49,732 bases of DNA. It comes from Roseobacter sp. Its GTDB lineage: Bacteria; Pseudomonadota; Alphaproteobacteria; Rhodobacterales; Rhodobacteraceae. Numbering within the stretch: position 1 is the first letter of the stretch; every line of letters begins with the position of its first letter. Both the position numbers and the translations under genes were made by a program. The notes beneath the pieces are model-generated. The model was not told the origin of the DNA. It worked only from the letters and a program-made list of their open reading frames with translations, and did not search any database. The stretch lies in contig JADFAE010000033.1 of NCBI GenBank assembly GCA_015665415.1, positions 1 through 49,732 of the forward strand. The letters are read 5' to 3'. Positions 1 to 8,139 of the stretch are shown here, piece by piece.

Positions 1-53
1 GCAAGATCCTGAACGCACGCCGCGCACGTGGCCGCAAGGAGCTGAGCGCATAA
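1..53 (+). CDS. rpmH: Ribosomal protein L34, C-terminal end (partial)
   Basis: Only the last 16 codons are present, ending in TAA at 51-53. They read KILNARRARGRKELSA, the basic C-terminal tail usual for L34 in this group. The gene begins left of the window. L34 is a small protein of the large ribosomal subunit and nearly always precedes rnpA in bacteria, as it does here (26 bp to the rnpA ATG). Confidence 0.9.
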   Translation, partial: KILNARRARGRKELSA

Positions 54-79
54 GCGCGACGCCCCAAGGATTGACAGAT

Positions 80-520
80 ATGACACCGCCGAAGGCCCCT
101 CAGGACAGCTCAGCTGCCGCCGGGAACCAGCCTTCGGCGGTTTCTGTTTGCGCAGAGCACCCCAAGCCCCGGGTCAAATTGGCACCCCTGGTGGTGCTGT
201 CCAAGCGCAGCGAGTTTCTCGCCGCCGCCCGCGCCCGCCGTCAGGGCACCAAGAGCATGATGGTTCAGGGCCGCCAGCGCAAGGAAGGCGAGGCCGAGGG
301 CTTTCGCGTCGGGTTTACCTGCTCCAAAAAAGTGGGCAATGCGGTGGCCCGCAACCGCGCCAAACGCCGGTTGCGCGAAGCGGCCCGTCTGGTGCTGCCC
401 GGCATTGGCCGCGCCGGTTGGGATTACGTGCTGATCGGCCGTGCCGAAGCGACGGCCACTCGCAATTTCGAAGACCTGAAGCGCGATCTGGCCTATGCGG
501 TCAAAAAGATCCACGGATGA
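80..520 (+). CDS. rnpA: Ribonuclease P protein component
   Basis: Protein subunit of RNase P, which with the M1 RNA removes 5' leaders from pre-tRNAs. The signature helix with the RNR box (ARNRAKRRLREA) lies in the C-terminal half, preceded by the family's GFTCSKKVGNAV strand. I chose the ATG at 80 (146 aa) over an in-frame TTG at 71 because AAGGA at 66-70 sits 9 nt before the ATG but touches the TTG. The first 40 or so residues are a low-conservation extension. It follows rpmH and precedes yidD, the standard operon in which ribosome and membrane-insertion genes are linked. Confidence 0.95.
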   Translation: MTPPKAPQDSSAAAGNQPSAVSVCAEHPKPRVKLAPLVVLSKRSEFLAAARARRQGTKSMMVQGRQRKEGEAEGFRVGFTCSKKVGNAVARNRAKRRLREAARLVLPGIGRAGWDYVLIGRAEATATRNFEDLKRDLAYAVKKIHG

Positions 521-557
521 TCTTCTTTGCGCGCCGCATTCGCCCTATCTTGGCCCC

Positions 558-857
558 ATGACCCCGCTTGCCCATATCCTGGCCCTGCCTGTGCGTGCCT
601 ATCGGTTGATTTTCTCACCCTGGGTGGGGTTCAACTGCCGCTACCAACCGACCTGTTCCGCCTATTCGCTGGAAGCGCTTGAGAAACACGGCGCGATCAA
701 GGGCACCTGGCTGACCCTGCGCCGCATCGGTCGCTGCCACCCCCTGGGCGGAGATGGCTATGATCCGGTGCCCGGTTGCGGCAATCACCCGGGCGTTCCT
801 CCCAAGGTCACTTCAGCGAAAGGTTACCCTGATCGGTCCGACCCCGGGTTGGAATGA
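558..857 (+). CDS. yidD: Membrane protein insertion efficiency factor YidD
   Basis: 99-residue UPF0161 protein thought to assist YidC-dependent membrane protein insertion. The family core FNCRYQPTCSAYSLEAL and the downstream RRIGRCHPLGGDGYDPVP are both intact, with the three conserved cysteines. I chose the ATG at 558 because the family starts at this MTPLAHIL point; a longer frame from 495 overlaps rnpA and is not conserved. The last 50 bp overlap the 3' end of the convergent hydrolase gene, and no terminator separates them. yidC itself is 3.6 kb downstream rather than adjacent. Confidence 0.92.
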   Translation: MTPLAHILALPVRAYRLIFSPWVGFNCRYQPTCSAYSLEALEKHGAIKGTWLTLRRIGRCHPLGGDGYDPVPGCGNHPGVPPKVTSAKGYPDRSDPGLE

Positions 858-1743
858 CCTCACGATCCAATTTGCCCATGAAGGTGTGAAAAAGATCCTC
901 GTAAAAGCGTGGTGAATCAAAATACCACCGATGGGAAATGCCCACGGCATCGCCAAAATCATCGCTATTGTCCCTGAAAAACTTGCCGCAATAGAGGTTC
1001 GCCGCCTTGTCGCTGTGATCTTGCGGCAACCCGATCCGCCCCAGACGGCGGCTGACCCCAATGCGCTTCACCTCCGAAATCGACAGGATATCGTCATAGG
1101 GATTGTAGTAGCTGGTCACCCGGGTGCTGTGACGCAGCAAAGACGCCGACTTTGAACTGCCATCACGCAGGGATTTTTGCGAGATATCCGCCGCCACCAG
1201 GGCAACCTGGCTTACGGTCCAGCTTTTCTGGGCTGTCTTGTGATCATCATCGGCGTAGTCAAATGCCTCACGAAGCAAGAAGCAGCCCATGGAATGCGCC
1301 AAGACATGGATGTTAAAGTCGCAATCCTCCTGTTGAAGGGCTGAAAGCTCCGTGAGCCCATCGCGGAACAGACGGTCCGCCGACAGCCGGGCATCGCGTC
1401 GATCCGAAGAATACCCAAAAGCAGAGCCGTTGCTGGGCCAGTCAAAACTGATCAGCGTCCCCTTGAACCCATGAGCCTCCAGCCCCTTTCGAATCTTACG
1501 GTGGCGTTCCAGCATATCGTATAGCTCTGTGTTGAAACCGTGGACAAAGATCACGATGTGGCCCTTGATCAACGGCTTGGCTCCTGCCTTGGATTGCACG
1601 GCCTTGAACCATTTGCGCTTGTCGATCTCATGGGCGCGCGTTGCCTGTTTTACCGATCCGGGGATCGCCAAGTATTTGGCCTTGCCGAGTTTATCAGAAT
1701 AGAGATCACCAGCGCGGCCACGTACGGAGAAAAAATAGTCCAT
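808..1743 (-). CDS. Alpha/beta hydrolase, DUF900-like
   Basis: 311-residue predicted serine hydrolase of the DUF900 type. Visible landmarks are an oxyanion-side HGFN motif (about residues 68-71), SFDWPS (99-104) and the nucleophile elbow AHSMG (149-153) with Ser151 as likely nucleophile. No signal peptide or membrane segment is seen, so it is probably cytoplasmic. The ATG at 1743 has AAAGG 7 nt upstream; an in-frame ATG at 1782 lacks that spacing. Its 3' end overlaps yidD by 50 bp in convergent orientation. The substrate cannot be told from sequence. Confidence 0.8.
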   Translation of the reverse strand: MDYFFSVRGRAGDLYSDKLGKAKYLAIPGSVKQATRAHEIDKRKWFKAVQSKAGAKPLIKGHIVIFVHGFNTELYDMLERHRKIRKGLEAHGFKGTLISFDWPSNGSAFGYSSDRRDARLSADRLFRDGLTELSALQQEDCDFNIHVLAHSMGCFLLREAFDYADDDHKTAQKSWTVSQVALVAADISQKSLRDGSSKSASLLRHSTRVTSYYNPYDDILSISEVKRIGVSRRLGRIGLPQDHSDKAANLYCGKFFRDNSDDFGDAVGISHRWYFDSPRFYEDLFHTFMGKLDREVIPTRGRTDQGNLSLK

Positions 1744-1864
1744 CAAAAAACCTTTCAACAAATCACAGAGCCAGGATTCCACAACTCAAGGGTGCCAATA
1801 TAGGGTTTTGACTTTCCCCGCACTCCTGGCCTATGCCTCGCGGCCATGACTCAGGAGCGTGGCC

Positions 1865-2752
1865 ATGTTTGATGACGACCAGACCGAAATACACCCACTC
1901 TTTGCCGGAGCGCCCTCGACCACCGAGTTCAAGAAGCTGCGCAAACGCATCGTGCGGCAGGCGCGTGAGGCGATTGAGCAATACGGAATGATCGAGCGTC
2001 CTGCCGATGGTAGCACGCCCAAATGGCTGGTCTGCCTGTCGGGGGGCAAGGACAGCTACACGCTGCTGGCCGTGTTGCACGAATTGAAGTGGCGCGGGCT
2101 TTTGCCGGTGGAGCTACTGGCGTGCAATCTGGACCAGGGGCAGCCGGGTTTTCCGGCCACGGTGCTGCCGGAGTTTCTGGAAAAGATGAGCGTACCCCAT
2201 CGCATCGAATACCAGGACACCTATAGCGTCGTGATGGACAAGGTGCCTGCGGGGCGCACCTTCTGTGCGCTCTGCTCCCGTCTGCGACGGGGCAATCTTT
2301 ACCGGGTCGCACGCGAAGAGGGCTGCTCGGCGGTGATTCTGGGCCACCACCGCGACGACATCCTGGAAACCTTTTTCATGAATCTCTTTCATGGCGGTCG
2401 TCTGGCCACCATGCCGCCCAAACTGGTCAACGAGGAAGGCGACCTCTTTGTCTATCGCCCGCTGGCCCATGTGGCTGAGGTGGATTGTGAAAAATTCTCA
2501 AAAGCAATGGATTACCCCATCATTCCCTGTGACCTTTGCGGCAGTCAGGATGGATTGCAGCGCCAACAGGTGAAGCAGATTCTCGACCAATGGGAGGCCA
2601 ATAGCCCCGGTCGGCGTCAAGTCATGTTCCGCGCCCTGACCAATGCCCGCCCCTCGCATCTTCTGGACCCCAAACTGTTCGATTTTGCTGGTCTTGCACG
2701 CAATATTGCCGATGAAACTGCAGAATCGGATGAAATTCCTCTGCTGCGTTAA
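1865..2752 (+). CDS. ttcA: tRNA 2-thiocytidine(32) synthetase TtcA
   Basis: 295-residue ATP-dependent, Fe-S containing enzyme that thiolates cytidine 32 of certain tRNAs. The N-type ATP pyrophosphatase loop SGGKDS lies near residue 59. The cysteine pair of the cluster site ([10 protein letters not shown]) and the later CDLCGSQ are intact, with [13 protein letters not shown] between. The ATG at 1865 has AGGAG at 1853-1857, a 7-nt spacing; the upstream in-frame GTG at 1859 is only 1 nt from it. Its promoter would lie in the 115-bp gap shared with the divergent hydrolase. Confidence 0.92.
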   Translation: MFDDDQTEIHPLFAGAPSTTEFKKLRKRIVRQAREAIEQYGMIERPADGSTPKWLVCLSGGKDSYTLLAVLHELKWRGLLPVELLACNLDQGQPGFPATVLPEFLEKMSVPHRIEYQDTYSVVMDKVPAGRTFCALCSRLRRGNLYRVAREEGCSAVILGHHRDDILETFFMNLFHGGRLATMPPKLVNEEGDLFVYRPLAHVAEVDCEKFSKAMDYPIIPCDLCGSQDGLQRQQVKQILDQWEANSPGRRQVMFRALTNARPSHLLDPKLFDFAGLARNIADETAESDEIPLLR

Positions 2753-2817
2753 CTTTGGAGTCAGGAGCCGTCCCCTATCCTGCCGGAGCATTCCTGCTTT
2801 AGGCGAGAGGTCTCAAA

Positions 2818-4362
2818 ATGACACAAACGAATTCCGGTATCCTGAACCGAATTCGAGCAAGGCTGGCTCCGGTGCTTTTAGCACCGCCAATTCTTGCATT
2901 CTTGCCTGCCCTAACCCTTGCCACCTTTTGGATTGGCGGTGAAGTTGCTCTGCTGTGGGTTGCCCTTGGCCTGCCAGTGCTTTTTGCTTCGATTGGCGGG
3001 TTCTCCGTCACCAGTCGCAACAACACTCCCCGGGACAGCGTCACCGGGTTGATTCTTCGCGAAGGCTTTGAGGCCCAGCTGGAGCATACGCTGGAAGATT
3101 GCGCCAAGACCGACCTGCGTTCGGCGCTCTATTTCATCGAAATCGACGACTATAAGGAGCTGACCCATCGCGAAGGGCAGGAAGCCATCGATCGGGTCTT
3201 GCAGAGCTGCGGCGAACGCATCGCCAGCACCCTGCGCAACCGGGACACGGTTGCCCGGATCGGCGATAGCAAGTTTGCCGTCATACTTTCCCCGGTGATG
3301 CAGCTGGATCTGGAAACCTGCGTGCAAATGGCCGGACGTCTCCAGGCCGCCATGGAAGAGCCGATTTCTCTGGACGGCACCTCACTTTATGCGTCCTGTT
3401 CCGTCGGGCTCTGCCTCAACACGCGGGCACCTGGCAAGACCGGCAATGACTGGTCCCACGCCGCCGCCGCAGCCCTGTCCGAGGCGCAGCAAAATGGGCC
3501 TTCCGGCATTCGCGTCTTCTCTACCGATATGCAACAGCGCACCAAGGCCCGTGGCTCCCTGCGCGAAGAAGTGACCGAAGCGCTGGAGGCCGGCCATATT
3601 CTGCCTTGGTTCCAGCCTCAGATCTGCACTGACACCGGCCGTGTCTCCGGGTTCGAAGCCCTAGCCCGCTGGATGCATCCGGTCCGTGGCCTGATACCGC
3701 CCGGAAAATTCCTGCCAGTACTGGAAGAAGCCGGACTGATGGAGCGCCTCAGCCAGGTGATGCTGTATCACTCGCTGACCGCCCTCAATGCCTGGGATGC
3801 CGCCGGCCTCAAGGTGCCTTCGGTGGGGGTGAACTTTGCCACACCGGAACTGCGAAATCCCAATCTCTCCGAGAACATCAAATGGGAGATGGAACGGTTT
3901 GATCTGCCTCCGTCGCGTCTCTCGGTTGAGATTTTGGAGACCGTGATGACCGACCGCCCGGATGATGTCGTCACCCGCAACATTGCCGCGCTCAGCGAAT
4001 TGGGCTGCCGCATCGAGTTGGACGATTTTGGCACCGGCCATGCCTCGATCTCTGCGGTGCGCCGTTTCAACATCTCGCGCATCAAGATTGATCGCTCCTT
4101 TGTGCTGCGCGCCGACCGCGACCCGGAACAGCAAAAACTGATTTCCGCAATTCTCACCATGGCTGAGCGTCTCGAACTTGAGACCCTGGCAGAGGGCGTG
4201 GAAACCGTGGGCGAACATGCACTACTGTCCCAGCTGGGCTGCGGACATGTGCAGGGGTTCGGCATTGGTCGCCCGATGCCCTTTGACCAGACGCTGGACT
4301 GGATCACCGCCCATGAAGCCAAGCTGCAGGAAGCGCCTGAAATCGGTCGTCACACGCGCTGA
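2818..4362 (+). CDS. Membrane-anchored EAL phosphodiesterase with degenerate GGDEF domain
   Basis: 514 residues. Two N-terminal hydrophobic segments (about 18-38 and 43-62) anchor it in the inner membrane. A GGDEF-like domain (about 72-240) follows, then an EAL domain (about 255-500). The GGDEF signature is replaced by IGDSKF (148-153), so cyclase activity is unlikely. The EAL domain keeps EAL (280-282), EILET (371-375), DDFGTG (402-407), KID (423-425) and AEGVET (458-463), so c-di-GMP hydrolysis is expected. The ATG has GAGAGG 7 nt upstream. A G+C-rich hairpin without a U-tract follows at 4381-4400. The link to c-di-GMP signalling is firm; the process it controls is unknown. Confidence 0.88.
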   Translation: MTQTNSGILNRIRARLAPVLLAPPILAFLPALTLATFWIGGEVALLWVALGLPVLFASIGGFSVTSRNNTPRDSVTGLILREGFEAQLEHTLEDCAKTDLRSALYFIEIDDYKELTHREGQEAIDRVLQSCGERIASTLRNRDTVARIGDSKFAVILSPVMQLDLETCVQMAGRLQAAMEEPISLDGTSLYASCSVGLCLNTRAPGKTGNDWSHAAAAALSEAQQNGPSGIRVFSTDMQQRTKARGSLREEVTEALEAGHILPWFQPQICTDTGRVSGFEALARWMHPVRGLIPPGKFLPVLEEAGLMERLSQVMLYHSLTALNAWDAAGLKVPSVGVNFATPELRNPNLSENIKWEMERFDLPPSRLSVEILETVMTDRPDDVVTRNIAALSELGCRIELDDFGTGHASISAVRRFNISRIKIDRSFVLRADRDPEQQKLISAILTMAERLELETLAEGVETVGEHALLSQLGCGHVQGFGIGRPMPFDQTLDWITAHEAKLQEAPEIGRHTR

Positions 4363-4417
4363 TCCAAGGTTTTCTGCCATCGGGGCAGATTGCCGCCCCG
4401 GATTCCCGCGATTCTAC

Positions 4418-4446
4418 TTGACCTTTGGGGTCCACCTCTGTTGAAC
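4418..4446 (+). promoter_or_regulatory. Candidate promoter upstream of yidC
   Basis: TTGACC at 4418-4423, a 17-bp spacer, then TTGAAC at 4441-4446, 38 bp before the yidC start. The -35 is close to consensus and preceded by the CT often seen in alphaproteobacterial promoters. The -10 matches only three of six positions. This is pattern evidence only. Confidence 0.3.
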
Positions 4447-4484
4447 CACTCCCTGTCATTCCCTACACGAGGTGGCAGTCCCAA

Positions 4485-6290
4485 ATGGACGACCAGAACA
4501 AGAATCTCATTCTCGCAACCGCTCTCAGTTTCCTTGTGATCCTCGGGTGGTATAGTTTTTTCCCTCCCCCAGAGGTCGAGCCCGCGCCCGAGGCCCTGAC
4601 GGCCGAGACCGCGCCCGCTGCTGATACCGCCAGCGTTCCAAGCGCCGCGGGCGGCGAAGCTGTGGCCAGCCAGTCGACCGAAGAGGCCGGTGCATCGGAT
4701 GCGCCCCGCGTCACCATCGACACGGATCGGCTCTCGGGCAGCATCTCGCTGCAGGGGGGGCGCATCGATGATCTGGCGCTGAAAGACTATCGCGTCACCA
4801 TCGACAACCCCGAAATTGTCCAGTTCCTGAAACCGGTCGGCGAGCCTGGTGCGTATTACGCGCTCTACGGCTGGGCTCCTGGTGCCGGACTTGGCTTTGA
4901 TGATGTGCCCGGGGCCAATACCCTCTGGTCGGCCTCCGCTGACGCGACTTTGACCGTCGACACCCCCGTGACCCTGAGCTGGGACAACGGCAAGGGTCTG
5001 ACTTTCAATCGCACCATCGCGGTTGACGCGAACTATATGTTCTCCGTCACCCAATCGGTGACCAATGACAGCGGCGAGACCGTTGCCCTGGCCCCCTACG
5101 GCACCCTGGCCCGTCACGGCGAACCTGCGGATTTGAAGAACTTCTTCATCCTGCACGAAGGTGTGGTTGGCATGGCCGACGGTGAGCTGGCCGAGCTGGA
5201 CTACGACGATGTCGCCGATTTTGATCTCGATCCGCGGGATGGCGCGCGCTCTGAGGTCAAACAGGTCGAAGCCAATGGCTGGATCGGTTTCACCGATCAT
5301 TACTGGATGTCGACACTGATCCCGGCCCCCGGCCAGGCCTTCCGTTCGATTGCCAAATTCGACGAACGCCGCGACATCTACCAAACTGACATCGTACTGC
5401 CGACAATGTCTGTCGTCGCGGGTCAATCTGCAGAAGTCACCACCCAGCTGTTTTCCGGTGCCAAGGAATGGGCCACCATCCGCGCCTATGAAAAAGGTGG
5501 CATTGCCGGTTTCCTCGACAGCATCGACTGGGGCTGGTTCTTCTTCCTGACCAAACCGATCTTTGCGGTTCTGCACTGGCTCAATGCGCTGATCGGCAAC
5601 ATGGGCTGGGCCATCATCGCCCTGACGGTTCTGATCAAGATCATCGTCTTCCCGCTGGCTTATAAATCCTATGCCTCGATGGCCAAGATGAAAGAGCTGC
5701 AGCCGGAGATGGAGAAGCTGAAAGAACGGGCCGGTGACGACCGTCAGAAACAGCAAAAAGAGATCATGGAGCTGTACAAGCGGGAGAAAGTGAACCCCGC
5801 GGCCGGCTGTCTGCCGATTCTGATCCAGATCCCGATCTTCTTCTCGCTCTACAAGGTGATCTTTGTCACGCTGGAGCTGCGCCATGCGCCCTTCTTTGGT
5901 CCCTTCCAGGATCTGAGCGCGCCGGATCCGACCTCGATCATGAACCTCTTTGGCCTGCTGCCCTTTGGCGGTCCCGCGCCCGAAAGCATCATGGCCCTGG
6001 TCTTTATCGGCATCCTGCCTCTGCTCTTGGGTATCTCGATGTGGCTGCAGCAAAAGCTGAACCCGGCTCCCACCGATCCCACCCAGCAGATGATCTTTGC
6101 CTGGATGCCTTGGGTCTTCATGTTCATGCTGGGCGGTTTTGCCTCGGGTCTGGTGGTCTACTGGATTGCGAACAACACCATCACCTTTACCCAGCAGTAT
6201 CTGATCATGCGCAGCCACGGCTACAAGCCCGACGTCTTTGGCAACATCAAGGCCAGCGTCAAGCGTAAGCCAAAAGCGGATCAGAAATGA
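4485..6290 (+). CDS. yidC: Membrane protein insertase YidC
   Basis: 601-residue type I YidC, the Oxa1-family insertase of the inner membrane. It has an N-terminal signal-anchor (about residues 7-25) and an acidic, Ala/Pro-rich linker. A large periplasmic domain reaches to about residue 340, followed by the conserved insertase core with the cytoplasmic coiled-coil hairpin (KMKELQPEMEKLKERAGDDR) and NPAAGCLPILIQIPIFFSLY. The ATG at 4485 fits the family N-terminus MDDQNKNLILAT; GAGGTGG lies 9 nt upstream. It overlaps the next gene by 4 bp (ATGA), so yidC, the MOSC gene and engB are probably one transcript. Confidence 0.96.
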   Translation: MDDQNKNLILATALSFLVILGWYSFFPPPEVEPAPEALTAETAPAADTASVPSAAGGEAVASQSTEEAGASDAPRVTIDTDRLSGSISLQGGRIDDLALKDYRVTIDNPEIVQFLKPVGEPGAYYALYGWAPGAGLGFDDVPGANTLWSASADATLTVDTPVTLSWDNGKGLTFNRTIAVDANYMFSVTQSVTNDSGETVALAPYGTLARHGEPADLKNFFILHEGVVGMADGELAELDYDDVADFDLDPRDGARSEVKQVEANGWIGFTDHYWMSTLIPAPGQAFRSIAKFDERRDIYQTDIVLPTMSVVAGQSAEVTTQLFSGAKEWATIRAYEKGGIAGFLDSIDWGWFFFLTKPIFAVLHWLNALIGNMGWAIIALTVLIKIIVFPLAYKSYASMAKMKELQPEMEKLKERAGDDRQKQQKEIMELYKREKVNPAAGCLPILIQIPIFFSLYKVIFVTLELRHAPFFGPFQDLSAPDPTSIMNLFGLLPFGGPAPESIMALVFIGILPLLLGISMWLQQKLNPAPTDPTQQMIFAWMPWVFMFMLGGFASGLVVYWIANNTITFTQQYLIMRSHGYKPDVFGNIKASVKRKPKADQK

Positions 6291-7039
6291 GCCACACCGT
6301 TACAGATATCTGGCGCCACCCGCTCAAATCTCACGGGCGGGAAGCACTGGAAACGGTAACCATGATCGCCGGGCAAACACTGCCCGGCGATCGTGTCTGG
6401 GCTGTTGCGCATGAGGCCTCAGAGGCGGATGGCAGCCAATGGGAACCCTGTGCCAATTTCACCCGGGGCGCCAAGGCACCGCAGTTGATGGCGATCGATG
6501 CCCAGCTGGAGGATGCCACCGGCAGGCTGACCCTCAGCCATCCAAAGCAACCGGACCTGACATTCGACCCAAATTCCCCTGCGGATCTGCAACGGTTCCT
6601 GGATTGGGAAAAGCCTCTCACCCCTGCCAATCGGGCGGCCTCTGCCCGGATCATCCGGGTGCCCGGTCGCGGCATGACCGACACCGATTTCCCCTCGGTT
6701 ACTTTGTGTAACTGGTCCTCTCACCGGGCGGTCGAGACCGCCATGGGCCAAGAGCTGTCGCCGAAACGCTGGCGCGGCAACATCTGGTTCGACCTTGGTG
6801 AGGCTTGGGTCGAGAATGATCTGATTGGCCGCCAGGTTCAGATCGGGGACGCCGTTTTCCTGGTTCGCGAACGCGTGATGCGCTGCCTGGCCACCACCGC
6901 CAATCCGCAGACCGGCGAACGCGACGCCGACACCCTGAAAGCCCTCAACGAAAATTGGGGCCATCAGGATTTCTCTGTCTACGCCGAAGTCGTCACAGGT
7001 GGTGACATCAAACTCGGCGATAGCGTAAAGGTACTCTGA
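6287..7039 (+). CDS. MOSC domain protein
   Basis: 250 residues matching MOSC sulfurase-type proteins, which handle sulfur bound to a conserved cysteine and are related to the C-terminus of molybdenum cofactor sulfurase. The N-terminus has the beta-barrel start IWRHPLKSHGRE; the candidate sulfur-carrying cysteine is in MRCLATTANPQTGERD near residue 204. Translationally coupled to yidC by ATGA at 6287-6290, and to engB by a shared base at 7039. The physiological substrate is unknown; family assignment is good. Confidence 0.85.
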   Translation: MSHTVTDIWRHPLKSHGREALETVTMIAGQTLPGDRVWAVAHEASEADGSQWEPCANFTRGAKAPQLMAIDAQLEDATGRLTLSHPKQPDLTFDPNSPADLQRFLDWEKPLTPANRAASARIIRVPGRGMTDTDFPSVTLCNWSSHRAVETAMGQELSPKRWRGNIWFDLGEAWVENDLIGRQVQIGDAVFLVRERVMRCLATTANPQTGERDADTLKALNENWGHQDFSVYAEVVTGGDIKLGDSVKVL

Positions 7040-7689
7040 TGCAGATGCAGTTTTCCCTGGCCGAAGAGCCAGACCAGTTCACCGCCGAAAAGGGCCGCAA
7101 ATTGTTCGCCGGCCAGTCGGAATTTGTCAAAGGCGTGGTTGCCATGTCCGGTCTGCCCGATGCGGACCGGCTGGAGGTCTGCTTTGCCGGCCGCTCCAAC
7201 GTGGGCAAATCCACCCTGATCAATGCCCTGACCGGAACCAAGGGGTTGGCACGCGCCTCCAACACCCCGGGCCGTACCCAGGAAATCAACTTCTTCACCC
7301 AAGGCCCAGAGCTCTATCTCGTTGACCTGCCCGGCTATGGCTATGCCAATGCGCCTCTGGCCGTGGTCGAGAAATGGCAAAAGCTGCTCAAACGCTATCT
7401 GTCAGGGCGCCAGACCCTGCGGCGCGCCTTTGTGCTGATCGACAGCCGCCATGGCGTCAAAGAGGTCGACGAGGAAATCATGAGCCTGCTCGACAGCGCC
7501 GCCGTGACCTTCCAATGCGTGATGACAAAAGCCGACAAGGTCAAACTCAAAGACCGCGAGCGGGTCATCGAACAGGTCAAAACCGCCCTGGGCCGACACC
7601 CTGCGGCCTACCCCGAGATCGTGCTGACCTCCTCGGAAAAAGGCGATGGCATCGCCACCCTGCGCTCCATCATCTGCGGCCTCGAATAA
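7039..7689 (+). CDS. engB: Ribosome biogenesis GTPase EngB/YihA
   Basis: 216-residue GTPase of the TrmE-Era-EngA-YihA-Septin class, needed for 50S subunit assembly. All G motifs are visible: G1 GRSNVGKS (about 51-58), G2 with NTPGRTQEINFF, G3 DLPGYGYA, G4 TKADK and G5 TSS. It starts on the last base of the MOSC stop codon (TGATG). Length is normal for the family. Confidence 0.95.
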   Translation: MQMQFSLAEEPDQFTAEKGRKLFAGQSEFVKGVVAMSGLPDADRLEVCFAGRSNVGKSTLINALTGTKGLARASNTPGRTQEINFFTQGPELYLVDLPGYGYANAPLAVVEKWQKLLKRYLSGRQTLRRAFVLIDSRHGVKEVDEEIMSLLDSAAVTFQCVMTKADKVKLKDRERVIEQVKTALGRHPAAYPEIVLTSSEKGDGIATLRSIICGLE

Positions 7690-7693
7690 ACCC

Positions 7694-8059
7694 ATGCGTC
7701 GCCTGCTGTCCTATCTCATGATGCTGGCCATCCTGGCCGTCGGGTTGATCCCGGCGGGCTGGATGCCCGCGCACGGCAGCGACGGCAAGGTGCTCTTGGT
7801 GATCTGTACCACCGATGGAGTCGAGGAGCGCTGGATCGATCTTGGCGAGGGCGTGCCTGCTCCCACAGGTGGCGATCAGATGGAGGATCGCATCTGTCCC
7901 TTCTCGGCCCTCTCGGCCTCTGCCACGCTGCCTGCAGGCGGTCTGGCTCTCACCCTCAAAGCCCCGGTCACCGACCGCTGGTCACACGAGGGATTTACCC
8001 ATCACACCGCCGGGTTTCACTGGCGCTATGATGCCCGCGGTCCGCCCGCTCTCTCCTGA
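7694..8059 (+). CDS. Small exported protein, DUF2946-like
   Basis: 121 residues with a clear N-terminal signal or anchor (RRLLSYLMMLAILAVGLIPAGWMPA). A short region follows with LLVICTTDG and, later, ICPFSAL, a pattern I associate with DUF2946 proteins, which often sit in copper or heme/iron gene clusters. The ATG at 7694 is 5 bp after the engB stop. The next gene encodes a PepSY membrane protein, in line with a metal-related role. Family assignment is moderate and function unknown. Confidence 0.65.
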   Translation: MRRLLSYLMMLAILAVGLIPAGWMPAHGSDGKVLLVICTTDGVEERWIDLGEGVPAPTGGDQMEDRICPFSALSASATLPAGGLALTLKAPVTDRWSHEGFTHHTAGFHWRYDARGPPALS

Positions 8060-8139
8060 ACGTTCAAACCCACAAACTTTGTTTCCCGCCTGCCCTGGTC
8101 CCATGGGCGCAGGCAACGTTCTGATATGGAGAGATCCCC

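Noticed and set aside
4350-6218. Minus-strand ORF of 622 codons opposite yidC
   Set aside because: Low-complexity His/Gln/Arg-rich translation with no domain; it is the codon-bias shadow of yidC.
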